The notes under the pieces: generated by a model
Seen by the model: the letters and a program-made list of their open reading frames with translations, nothing else
What the model was told of the DNA's origin: nothing
Database searches by the model: none
In this document: in pieces, positions 1 through 5,346 of the stretch
Layout of the letters: each line of letters starts with the position of its first letter
How positions within the stretch are numbered: position 1 is the stretch's first letter
Source of the DNA: Deltaproteobacteria bacterium
Lineage (GTDB): Bacteria; Desulfobacterota; Syntrophia; Syntrophales; UBA2210
Assembly (NCBI GenBank): GCA_011056825.1
Contig: DSBH01000053.1
Location: 1 to 7,321 of the forward strand
DNA length: 7,321 bases
Direction of reading: 5' to 3'
Program-made: the position numbers and the translations under genes

Positions 1-40
1 ATCTATCCCGGAAAACGACCAACGAGGGAAGTGTTTTGAT

Positions 41-78
41 CCGGGCCCTGTGATCAGCCCGGCCGTATCATCATTTTT
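41..78 (+). terminator. Possible weak terminator of an upstream gene
   Basis: A GC-rich inverted repeat, CCGGGC (41-46) with GCCCGG (57-62), encloses a 10-nt loop and is followed by a T-run at 74-78. The T-run starts 11 nt after the stem, which is too far for a textbook intrinsic terminator. It could end a gene to the left of the window or be a chance hairpin in the leader of the PAP2 gene. No gene can be supported in 1-110. Confidence 0.25.
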
Positions 79-110
79 AGGGCCTCAAAAGGCTCATACA
101 CCAGTGCACC

Positions 111-1139
111 ATGAATCAATCGCTGATTTTGGGTGTCATGCCGACATTGGCATTTTATTTCATTTTAATGTACAGCACCCGGGAACATCCCGACAATAAA
201 AACAGCGGAACGGATATTCCCGGAACGGTTGCAGGTATGAGCGCGCGGGGATGCGACATGTTTCATCCGGAAGAAACAGTCACCGTATTGATGCTCCTTC
301 TGTTGAATACGGCAATGCTTATCTTCACCGATATATCTTCCACCATCGGCCTCTTTATCCTTAATCTCGCAGCCGTCGCCGCCATCGTCGCGTTCTCCTT
401 TGTTCCGTCGGATGCTTCCGACCGGAACGGCATCCTGTCTTTCATCCGCGACTGGTATATCCTGGCATTCCTGATTTTCCTCTACCTGCAAAGCGGCCGC
501 CTCGTTCCCCTTGTGAATCCCCATGACGTGGATTCCTTCATTATTCGCATCGACCGTTTCTTTTTTTTCGGACACGATCCCACCGTTCTGGTGGAACGGT
601 TTATTCATCCGGTTCTTACCGAACTGTTCCAAATCGTCTACGCGAGTTTTTATCTTCTACCGCTCATCCTGTGCGTCCTGCTGTACCGGCGCGACAGTCG
701 CAGGGAATTCCACACCGCGGCTGCCCTCATCGTCCTGGGATTCTACATTTCCTATATCGGGTATTATATCACGCCCGCCGTTGGTCCCCGGTTCACACTG
801 GATCACCTTCAGTCGGTCCCGCTTCGGGGAACCTTCTTCTTTGACTACCTCCGGGCGCTTCTGGACGTGTCGAATACTCCCTTCCGCGACTGCTGTCCCA
901 GTGGACACACGATGATCAGTCTGCTCACAATAATGCTGGCCCACCGTTTCAAAAAATCCTTCTTTACCCCGGCCCTCCTGTGGGCGTTGCTTCTCATATG
1001 TTCCACGGTGTATCTCAGGTATCACTATGTCTGGGATCTCGCCGTCGGCGCTATACTGGCGCTGGTTCTCTTCCACTTTCTGCCGCGCGTAGAAGCTGCC
1101 GTTGAGCGCAGCGTGTCCTACCAGAGGTCGCGCTCGTAG
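111..1139 (+). CDS. PAP2-superfamily integral membrane phosphatase (PAP2_3/AUR1-like)
   Basis: The predicted product is a 342-aa polytopic inner-membrane protein with PAP2 (phosphatidic acid phosphatase type 2) active-site motifs. CPSGHT lies at residues 262-267, giving the acid/base His266. YLRYHYVWD at 301-309 supplies Arg303, the nucleophile-type His305 and Asp309. PAVGPR (222-227) precedes them, as is usual in the PAP2_3/inositolphosphotransferase-like branch. Hydrophobic segments lie near 57-73, 77-98, 114-127, 170-192, 203-222 and 286-323. Family members hydrolyse or transfer lipid phosphate head groups, but the substrate here cannot be told. The start is uncertain. ATG 111 has no SD at normal spacing. 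ATG 258 (residue 50) is preceded by GGGGA 6 nt upstream, and residue 50 onward (MFHPEETVTVL...) looks like the usual family N-terminus. The first 49 residues would then be non-coding or an extra membrane segment. The 3' end overlaps the convergent neighbour by 22 bp. Confidence 0.85.
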   Translation: MNQSLILGVMPTLAFYFILMYSTREHPDNKNSGTDIPGTVAGMSARGCDMFHPEETVTVLMLLLLNTAMLIFTDISSTIGLFILNLAAVAAIVAFSFVPSDASDRNGILSFIRDWYILAFLIFLYLQSGRLVPLVNPHDVDSFIIRIDRFFFFGHDPTVLVERFIHPVLTELFQIVYASFYLLPLILCVLLYRRDSRREFHTAAALIVLGFYISYIGYYITPAVGPRFTLDHLQSVPLRGTFFFDYLRALLDVSNTPFRDCCPSGHTMISLLTIMLAHRFKKSFFTPALLWALLLICSTVYLRYHYVWDLAVGAILALVLFHFLPRVEAAVERSVSYQRSRS

Positions 1140-2251
1140 ATACGGTAGGTCTTGTAGCAGTCAGCCCGGAGAACGTTGAGCGCGTCGATCATTTTCCGGT
1201 TCGTTTCCACCACCATGGAACAGTCCGACGCGTTATATCCCATCGAGGTTCCCTTTTCGATGGTCTTCAGGTAGAACACGTCGTCTATGTGCCGTCCCCG
1301 GTACTCGGGCAGCACGCCCATGACGATAGTCCTGACCCGTTTGCTTCGCTTCATCGCCCTCCAGGCTCTCAGGAACCGCCAGGGATACAACCGGCCGTTC
1401 AGAACGCGAAGCGCGGGACTGGCATCGGCGACGGTGATGCAGAAACCGATCGTTTTACCCTTGTCTTCCGCGAATATCGCAAGTTCAGGAATCACTATCA
1501 GCCTGAGTTCCTTAAAGAATGCTTTGAACTGTTTCTCCGTCAGGGGAAGATGCCCCCAGTTTTCCGCCCAGGCGACATTAAATATTTCCATGACTTCCCT
1601 GGCCCGTTGCGATATCTCGCGTCGTTTCAGGGTGCGATAGGTAATATTCTGATCCTTCATGAATGATTCTTTAACCTGTGAGAGGTAATGCCTGTAGTCC
1701 TCTATGTCGCGAACGAGAAAACAGTGCCAGTCAACACATTTTTGAAATCCCTTCGCTTCCGCCAGTACGGGATAGTAGGAGGCGAAATGAAAGAGCCCCG
1801 ACGTGGGTAATATGTCCCCGCCCGACGTCTCGAATCCGACGGACTCGTAAATCGAGAAACTCTGTGGACCTTGAATGACCTCCTTGCCCTGCCGTTTGAG
1901 CCAGGATGCCGCCGCGTCGAACAGCGCGTCCGCCACTGCCTGATCATTTATAGATTCGAAAAATCCGAAAAATCCTGTCCGGTTGTCATAACGTTGCTCG
2001 TACAGATGGTTCACGTGGGCTGTAATCCTGCCCACCGGCCGGTTGCCGCGATACGCAAGAAACAGCTCCGCGTCGCCGATCTCGTAAAAGGAACCGTGCT
2101 TCCGGTCCAGCATTTTCATCTGGTCCCCTATGACCGGCGGAACCCAGGCATGATCGTTGTCATAAATACCGGTGGTCCAGGGAAGAAGAACAAAGGTTTT
2201 CAGATCCGCCGCGTTTCTGACCGAACGTATCACCACACCGCCTGACGCCAT
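1118..2251 (-). CDS. GNAT-type N-acetyltransferase-like protein
   Basis: A 377-aa cytoplasmic protein of the large, poorly characterised family usually annotated as GNAT N-acetyltransferase. Family-like features are LPWTTGIYDNDHAWVPP (23-39), the strand-turn block FLAYRGNRPVGRITA (64-78), GFFGFFES (93-100), and a C-terminal acetyl-CoA-site-like segment VMGVLPEYRGRHID (310-323) in which the usual Gly-rich turn is only partly kept. The closing signature VVETNRKMIDALNVL...YKTYRIYERDLW is also typical. The substrate is unknown. The start at 2251 is chosen because the minus strand has GGAGGG (2258-2263) 6 nt before this ATG. An in-frame ATG at 2341 would add 30 residues that look non-coding and lacks such a site. 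The stop lies inside the 3' end of the PAP2 gene. It diverges from the Hsp20 operon across a 269-bp gap. Confidence 0.85.
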   Translation of the reverse strand: MASGGVVIRSVRNAADLKTFVLLPWTTGIYDNDHAWVPPVIGDQMKMLDRKHGSFYEIGDAELFLAYRGNRPVGRITAHVNHLYEQRYDNRTGFFGFFESINDQAVADALFDAAASWLKRQGKEVIQGPQSFSIYESVGFETSGGDILPTSGLFHFASYYPVLAEAKGFQKCVDWHCFLVRDIEDYRHYLSQVKESFMKDQNITYRTLKRREISQRAREVMEIFNVAWAENWGHLPLTEKQFKAFFKELRLIVIPELAIFAEDKGKTIGFCITVADASPALRVLNGRLYPWRFLRAWRAMKRSKRVRTIVMGVLPEYRGRHIDDVFYLKTIEKGTSMGYNASDCSMVVETNRKMIDALNVLRADCYKTYRIYERDLW

Positions 2252-2285
2252 GATCAACCCTCCTTTTATGTATGCTTTTTTAAAC

Positions 2286-2314
2286 GTTATAGAGCAAAGA
2301 TATCCTTCAGTACA
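2286..2314 (-). promoter_or_regulatory. Candidate promoter for the GNAT-like gene
   Basis: On the minus strand TATAAC (2286-2291) matches the sigma70 -10 consensus at five of six positions. It sits 17 nt downstream of TGTACT (2309-2314), a poor -35. It would give a leader of roughly 30 nt before the GGAGGG site and ATG 2251. The call rests mainly on the -10 and on position. Confidence 0.3.
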
Positions 2315-2428
2315 GTGATCTTTCACGGAACCACACTTCAACCCGGAAGGCGGACGCGGCCTGTTAGCCTGCCAAAAGCGATTGGAACCACCTTCCTGAC
2401 AATCTGCATTAAGTCGCCGCGCAGCATA

Positions 2429-2456
2429 TTGACAAGTCCAAAATCGTGATTATTTA
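2429..2456 (+). promoter_or_regulatory. Candidate promoter for the hsp20 pair
   Basis: A perfect -35 hexamer TTGACA (2429-2434) is followed after 16 nt by TATTTA (2451-2456), a weak -10 in an AT-rich stretch. Transcription would begin about 55-60 nt before ATG 2521. I see no CIRCE repeat (TTAGCACTC-N9-GAGTGCTAA) and no convincing sigma32-type element. No ROSE or fourU thermometer pairing with the SD is obvious in the leader. How heat would induce the genes therefore cannot be read from the sequence. Confidence 0.35.
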
Positions 2457-2520
2457 TTGATCAAAGAGGTATTACTCAACTATTCCGGTTTGTTAAATAG
2501 AAGAAAGGAGGTCGATTTCT

Positions 2521-2964
2521 ATGTGGCTGTCAGGATTGAGAGGTTTCGATTGGATGCCCGATCTCTGGTCTGAAATCGATCGGATGCAGCAGGAAACGGG
2601 CCGTCTTCTTTCCGGTGCCGGCGCGGCGTCATACCAGAACTTTCCGGCGATCAACCTGTGGATGAACGAACATGACATGATCGTAACCGCGGAAGTCCCC
2701 GGCATTGATCCGTCTGATATGGATATTTCCGTCGAGGGTGAAATGCTGATTTTCAATGGATCTCGTCACCCGGAAAACGCCGGCGACGGGGCAAAATTCC
2801 ATCGGCAGGAACGTCCTCAGGGCGGCTTTCGAAGAAAGATACGTCTGCCTTACCGCGCGGACAGCGGGAAGGTAGAAGCCCGTTACGACAAGGGAGTACT
2901 GAGTATTCGATTGCCGAGGCTCGAAGAAGACAAGCCGAGAAAGATCAGCATCAAGAGTGAGTGA
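2521..2964 (+). CDS. Hsp20/alpha-crystallin small heat-shock protein (first of pair)
   Basis: A 147-aa ATP-independent holdase chaperone that would bind unfolding cytoplasmic proteins. The N-terminal arm (1-40) is aromatic- and Met-rich (WLSGLRGFDWMPDLW), as expected of a substrate-binding arm. The alpha-crystallin domain spans about 41-134 and holds VTAEVPGIDPSDMDISVEG (55-73) and the family signature YDKGVLSIRLPR (122-133, GVL at 125-127). The C-terminal tail carries the I-x-I oligomerisation motif (ISI, 142-144). Length is normal for the family. ATG 2521 has the SD AAAGGAGGT (2504-2512) with an 8-nt spacer. The gene lies 18 nt upstream of a second Hsp20 gene, with which it probably forms a bicistronic transcript ending at the hairpin at 3419-3447. 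IbpA-type naming is avoided because orthology is not established. Confidence 0.95.
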   Translation: MWLSGLRGFDWMPDLWSEIDRMQQETGRLLSGAGAASYQNFPAINLWMNEHDMIVTAEVPGIDPSDMDISVEGEMLIFNGSRHPENAGDGAKFHRQERPQGGFRRKIRLPYRADSGKVEARYDKGVLSIRLPRLEEDKPRKISIKSE

Positions 2965-2967
2965 GAA

Positions 2968-2977
2968 AAGGAGGTGA
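2968..2977 (+). promoter_or_regulatory. Extended Shine-Dalgarno site that decides the second hsp20 start
   Basis: AAGGAGGTGA is a full 10-nt complement to the canonical 16S rRNA 3' end. Its GTG (2974-2976) is in frame with the downstream gene but lies inside the ribosome-binding site, so it cannot be the start. ATG 2983, 8 nt after GGAGG, is the natural start. ATG 2986 is a weaker alternative. Confidence 0.8.
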
Positions 2978-2982
2978 CGATC

Positions 2983-3387
2983 ATGATGGAAGCGGGGAAA
3001 GAGATTGAAACACGCAAGGAACAGGCTCCCGTGACCAGGGAAACCATCAGGAACCGGCCCGTCTACCTTCCGCCGGTGGATATCGTCGAAAACAACGATG
3101 CCATAATTCTTCTGGCCGACATGCCGGGCGTCGACGAAGGAAACATCGATATTGTGCTCGAAAAAGACGTACTTACCATTAACGGGACCGTGGAACCCGA
3201 ATATCACGAAAATTACCGCATGGCATACGCGGAATACGGAACGGGTGATTTCCGTCGTTCCTTCACGGTAACCGACGCCATCGATCATGACAGGATCGAG
3301 GCAACCATGAAAAACGGTGTTCTGAAACTGGTTCTTCCCAAGGGCGAACGGGCACGGCCTAAAAAAATCTCGGTCACAACGGTGTGA
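2983..3387 (+). CDS. Hsp20/alpha-crystallin small heat-shock protein (second of pair)
   Basis: A 134-aa small heat-shock protein related to, but clearly diverged from, the gene just upstream. The N-terminal arm is short and charged (EAGKEIETRKEQ), unlike the aromatic arm of its neighbour. The alpha-crystallin domain runs from about 28 to 122, with ILLADMPGVDEGNIDIVLE (42-60) and MKNGVLKLVLPK (109-120, GVL at 112-114). An I-x-V version of the C-terminal motif (ISV, 129-131) is present. The start is set by the extended SD at 2968-2977. The intergenic space is 18 nt, so co-transcription is expected. Different N-terminal arms in such pairs usually mean different substrate binding or a mixed oligomer. 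That is an inference here. A strong intrinsic terminator follows about 30 nt after the stop. Confidence 0.95.
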   Translation: MMEAGKEIETRKEQAPVTRETIRNRPVYLPPVDIVENNDAIILLADMPGVDEGNIDIVLEKDVLTINGTVEPEYHENYRMAYAEYGTGDFRRSFTVTDAIDHDRIEATMKNGVLKLVLPKGERARPKKISVTTV

Positions 3388-3418
3388 CGGCTTTTTCGAC
3401 CGACAGACATGGCGTTGA

Positions 3419-3447
3419 CCCGCCTCCAGCACCGGAGGCGGGTTTTT
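3419..3447 (+). terminator. Rho-independent terminator of the hsp20 pair
   Basis: A perfect 9-bp GC-rich stem, CCCGCCTCC (3419-3427) with GGAGGCGGG (3434-3442), has a 6-nt loop and is followed immediately by five T (3443-3447). It lies 31 nt past the second hsp20 stop and is a textbook intrinsic terminator on the plus strand. Confidence 0.92.
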
Positions 3448-3509
3448 CATCGGTGAACGCCTCTTCATTTCTGGACTCAAAGAAGAGTTACGGAGCATGG
3501 TTAAATAAT

Positions 3510-3536
3510 TTGACACGAGGCGTCTTTCGGGATAGG
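3510..3536 (+). promoter_or_regulatory. Weak candidate promoter for the UPF0316 gene
   Basis: A perfect TTGACA (3510-3515) lies downstream of the hsp20 terminator and about 110 nt before the UPF0316 start. The nearest -10 is poor: GATAGG (3531-3536) with a 15-nt spacer. The terminator upstream implies that the gene needs its own promoter, but this one is only a suggestion. Confidence 0.25.
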
Positions 3537-3567
3537 TCGAACACAACTGTGAAAAACGGCGGGTGGC

Positions 3568-3588
3568 GTAAAAAATTGCTGTTTTTAC
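3568..3588 (+). repeat. 7-bp inverted repeat in the UPF0316 leader
   Basis: GTAAAAA (3568-3574) and TTTTTAC (3582-3588) are perfect inverted copies around a 7-nt loop. They sit 14 nt before the SD-like GAGGAG of the downstream gene. The repeat could be an operator or a weak leader hairpin. It is too AT-rich to be a convincing terminator. Confidence 0.4.
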
Positions 3589-3621
3589 AGTTATTATCAA
3601 CGAGGAGAACAACGTGACGCA

Positions 3622-4212
3622 ATGAGTGAGATGTCATTCCTGGATTCGGCTTTTTTCGGCTGGGTCATTATACCCCTTTTTATTTTTATCGCCAGGATCG
3701 TCGACGTTTCCCTGGGGACTGTCCGGATCATCTATATATCCCGAGGAATGAAAGTTCTTTCCCCGATTTTCGGATTTTTCGAAATCATGATCTGGCTTCT
3801 CGCCATCGGCCAGATTATGCAGAACCTTACCAACATCGTGTATTACCTTGCCTACGCTTTTGGGTTTTCCGCGGGAAATTTCGTGGGAATCATTATCGAG
3901 GAGCGCCTGGCCATGGGCCGCATCGTTATCCGCATCATAACACAGATAGACGCCACGGTACTCGTGGAAAAATTAAGAAAATCAGGTTACGGTGTAACGG
4001 TAGCGAATGCTGAAGGATCAACTGGCCCTGTGCGCCTGATTTTCACCGTCGTCGAGCGAAAAGAAATGGAGAAGGTCATCGCCCTGGTAAAACAGTTCAA
4101 CCCGAGAGCCTTCTTCTCCATTGAAGACGTCCGCACGGCCCGTGAAGGAATATTTCCGCCTTCCGGAAATTCCTTCATACATTTTCTGAAGTTCAGCCAT
4201 AAAAACAAGTAA
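3622..4212 (+). CDS. UPF0316 family membrane protein (DUF5698-DUF2179)
   Basis: A 196-aa inner-membrane protein of unknown function. Three hydrophobic segments lie at about 10-28, 46-65 and 72-92, with the family-typical stretch RIVDVSLGTVRIIYISRG (25-42) between the first two. This corresponds to the DUF5698 N-terminal domain. A soluble DUF2179-like domain follows (about 105-175), with SGYGVTVANAEGSTG (121-135) and FFSIEDVRTA (164-173). Length and domain order match the family. The tail after 175 is short and basic. ATG 3622 is the first usable start in frame (ATG 3631 is an alternative). The SD-like GAGGAG (3602-3607) is 14 nt away, longer than usual, and a three-codon reading frame (GTG ACG CAA TGA, 3614-3625) overlaps the ATG. 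The gene has its own leader after the hsp20 terminator. No clear terminator follows it. Confidence 0.9.
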   Translation: MSEMSFLDSAFFGWVIIPLFIFIARIVDVSLGTVRIIYISRGMKVLSPIFGFFEIMIWLLAIGQIMQNLTNIVYYLAYAFGFSAGNFVGIIIEERLAMGRIVIRIITQIDATVLVEKLRKSGYGVTVANAEGSTGPVRLIFTVVERKEMEKVIALVKQFNPRAFFSIEDVRTAREGIFPPSGNSFIHFLKFSHKNK

Positions 4213-4255
4213 CGGCTTCAGGCCCTGCGGACAGTGAAAAAAGGAGTTTGTCGTC

Positions 4256-4360
4256 GTGTTTTTCGTTTTAATCAACAGTTTTGTTCATAACCCTGTGGAA
4301 AAGCCTGTTGATGAATATTGTAAGGAGGCTGTAAATCAAGTGATTTTGCCCCGTGATTAA
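4256..4360 (+). CDS. Possible small ORF, 34 aa, unrecognised
   Basis: A GTG-started frame of 34 codons ends at TAA 4358-4360. AAAAAAGGAG ends at 4246, leaving a 9-nt spacer to GTG 4256, so ribosome loading is plausible. The peptide begins with a short hydrophobic stretch (MFFVLINSFV) followed by HNPVEKPVDEYCKEAVNQV; there is no recognisable domain. It overlaps the inverted repeat at 4271-4312 and the DnaA-box-like site, so its codons may simply reflect a regulatory DNA sequence. I give it as a candidate only. Confidence 0.2.
   Translation: MFFVLINSFVHNPVEKPVDEYCKEAVNQVILPRD
4271..4312. repeat. Inverted repeat ATCAACAG / CTGTTGAT
   Basis: The arms ATCAACAG (4271-4278) and CTGTTGAT (4305-4312) are perfect inverted copies 26 nt apart. 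Inside them TTTT (4279-4282) could pair with AAAA (4299-4302) across a 2-nt bulge. The DnaA-box-like site lies within the loop side. A related TTCAACAGG recurs at the 3' end of the tyrA-type gene (4450-4458). Confidence 0.55.
4282..4302 (-). promoter_or_regulatory. DnaA-box-like sites
   Basis: On the minus strand 4294-4302 reads TTTTCCACA, which fits the relaxed DnaA-box consensus TTWTNCACA. The adjacent 4282-4290 reads TTATGAACA, one mismatch from it. The two are in the same orientation, 12 bp from start to start. Two sites alone do not make an origin, and chance occurrence of relaxed boxes is common. Confidence 0.3.
4333..4346. repeat. Inverted repeat AAATCA-AG-TGATTT
   Basis: A perfect 6-bp inverted repeat with a 2-nt centre. 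It shares the ATCA/TGAT core with the 17-bp palindrome 7 bp downstream, so the pair could be two half-related protein-binding sites. Confidence 0.45.
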
Positions 4361-4370
4361 AGTTTAATCA
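4354..4370. repeat. 17-bp perfect palindrome TGATTAAAGTTTAATCA
   Basis: Two 8-bp arms are perfectly inverted about a single central G (4362). A one-base centre cannot form an ordinary RNA hairpin, so a DNA site for a dimeric protein is more likely. The half-site TTTAATCA also occurs at 4267-4274, and TGATTAA recurs at 4441-4447 across the stop of the tyrA-type gene. Confidence 0.6.
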
Positions 4371-4390
4371 TATTATTTTATTAATAATAT
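4370..4390. repeat. AT-only inverted repeat ATATTATT-N5-AATAATAT
   Basis: A perfect 8-bp inverted repeat made only of A and T, with a TTATT centre, directly abuts the 17-bp palindrome (they share A4370). It could be an easily melted segment or a weak hairpin. There is no GC stem to support a terminator. Confidence 0.5.
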
Positions 4391-4406
4391 TAGATACTTA
4401 CTGAAA

Positions 4407-4418
4407 TATACCTGTATA
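4407..4418. repeat. Short inverted repeat TATAC-CT-GTATA
   Basis: A perfect 5-bp inverted repeat with a 2-nt centre, the last of a series of small palindromes in this gap. On its own it is short enough to be chance. Confidence 0.3.
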
Positions 4419-4443
4419 GTCGTCGATGGTTTAATTTTTTTGA

Positions 4444-5241
4444 TTAATCTTCAACAGGTGGTATTACTTTTGCAGGCCGTGCTGTCGCCGTTCGTGCCGC
4501 GAAGCCCGCTCCATCCCCCTTCTCAATGTATCCCCTTAATTCACCGAGTATTTTTTCGAATTCCTCTATCAGCGAGGCAACCCGGGGATTGGAACAGATT
4601 ATTTCGGCATACATCCGGTGATTGCCTGCCATGACTCTGTCTAGGGCGGCGAGTCTTGATCGGAACAAGGGCGTGGCAAAGCGTTCCAGGTCTGAACGTT
4701 CAATGCCGCAATGCCCCAGCGTGAGAGCCAGAAGAATCGTATCCAGGTGGTTCAGGCCCTGCACGACCGCCATCACGCGGTCATGTTCCTCCGGTGTCGT
4801 TTCTATAATCTTTATCCCGGCGGCGGCGAAAATGCCGGACGGCCATGACGCCCACCGGTCAACCCGAGCGGGACACAGGACAATGCTGAGATCGTCCACG
4901 CTGTCCGGCCGGGGACCGAAGAGCGGATGACAACCCATCACTTCCGCCCCGGTCGATGAAAGCATGGCCCGAACGGGCGCTTCCTTGACCGAGGTAAGGT
5001 CCATAAGAAGCGAATCGCCGGAAAGGAGCGGCCCAACCCGGTCGATGACGGACAGCGTCGCCTCGATGGGAACACTTACGATCACCACGGAACAGCGGCG
5101 GGCCATTTCCTCGACGGCCATGCCGCTGTTTCGACCAGCCGCGTGAACCCGGTAGCCCTGGCCGCGCAGTATATCGGAGCACCAGCTCCCCATTCCCCCG
5201 GCACCGCCGATAATGCCTATTTCAAAACTCCCTTCTTTCAC
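4444..5241 (-). CDS. tyrA: Prephenate dehydrogenase, E. coli T-protein-like, without chorismate mutase
   Basis: The enzyme would oxidatively decarboxylate prephenate to 4-hydroxyphenylpyruvate, the committed tyrosine step, using NAD(P). With the GTG start at 5241 the protein is 265 aa. A Rossmann loop EIGIIGGAGGMGS (7-19) stands at the very N-terminus. SVPIEAT (56-62), MDLTSVK (80-86), GCHPLFGPRPDS (103-114, His105 in the catalytic HPxFGP motif) and EEHDRVMAVVQGLNH (151-165) follow. The C-terminal helical block LERFATPLFRSRLAALDRV...MYAEIICSNPR resembles the dehydrogenase half of E. coli TyrA. No chorismate mutase domain is present. Start: GTG 5241 has GGGGG 8 nt upstream and gives a family-like N-terminus. 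ATG 5325 would add 28 non-conserved residues and has no SD. It lies 105 bp after trpF on the same strand, so co-transcription is likely. NAD versus NADP and prephenate versus arogenate preference cannot be fixed by eye. Confidence 0.88.
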   Translation of the reverse strand: MKEGSFEIGIIGGAGGMGSWCSDILRGQGYRVHAAGRNSGMAVEEMARRCSVVIVSVPIEATLSVIDRVGPLLSGDSLLMDLTSVKEAPVRAMLSSTGAEVMGCHPLFGPRPDSVDDLSIVLCPARVDRWASWPSGIFAAAGIKIIETTPEEHDRVMAVVQGLNHLDTILLALTLGHCGIERSDLERFATPLFRSRLAALDRVMAGNHRMYAEIICSNPRVASLIEEFEKILGELRGYIEKGDGAGFAARTATARPAKVIPPVED

Positions 5242-5346
5242 GCCAATGACCCCCAAAAACAATTTTTTACCCGGCCCCTTCGCGAACCGACTGTTTTCTA
5301 TACCACAGAGCAGACGGACATGCATAGGCGGAGGCGCCCGAATAAT

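Noticed and set aside
165..1076. Minus-strand open frames of 139 and 155 codons opposite the PAP2 gene
   Set aside because: Their translations are rich in Gln, Glu, Asp, Gly and Arg without domains, and the opposite strand encodes a clear membrane protein with PAP2 motifs.
2629..3612. A 327-codon open frame on the minus strand across both hsp20 genes
   Set aside because: It is antisense to two certain Hsp20 genes and the strong terminator, its product is low in recognisable motifs, and no SD supports it. It is a codon-bias shadow.
3384..3617. A 77-codon plus-strand frame running through the hsp20 terminator
   Set aside because: It overlaps the preceding stop, crosses a textbook terminator, and has no domain or proper start signal.
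4365..4395. A dif-like XerC/XerD recombination site at the AT-rich palindrome
   Set aside because: The convergent setting and palindromic arms were suggestive, but the arms do not match the conserved XerC and XerD half-sites (such as TTATGTTAAAT) and the central spacing does not fit.
4213..4443. Calling the gap a chromosomal origin (oriC)
   Set aside because: Only one relaxed consensus DnaA box and one near-match are present, there is no dnaA, dnaN or gidA nearby, and the flanking genes converge on it. It is kept only as a question in the findings.
4431..4447. A TTAAT/ATTAA hairpin with a T-run at the end of the tyrA-type gene as its terminator
   Set aside because: The stem is five A-T pairs, the T-run is in the loop and on the wrong strand for a minus-strand transcript, so it does not form an intrinsic terminator.
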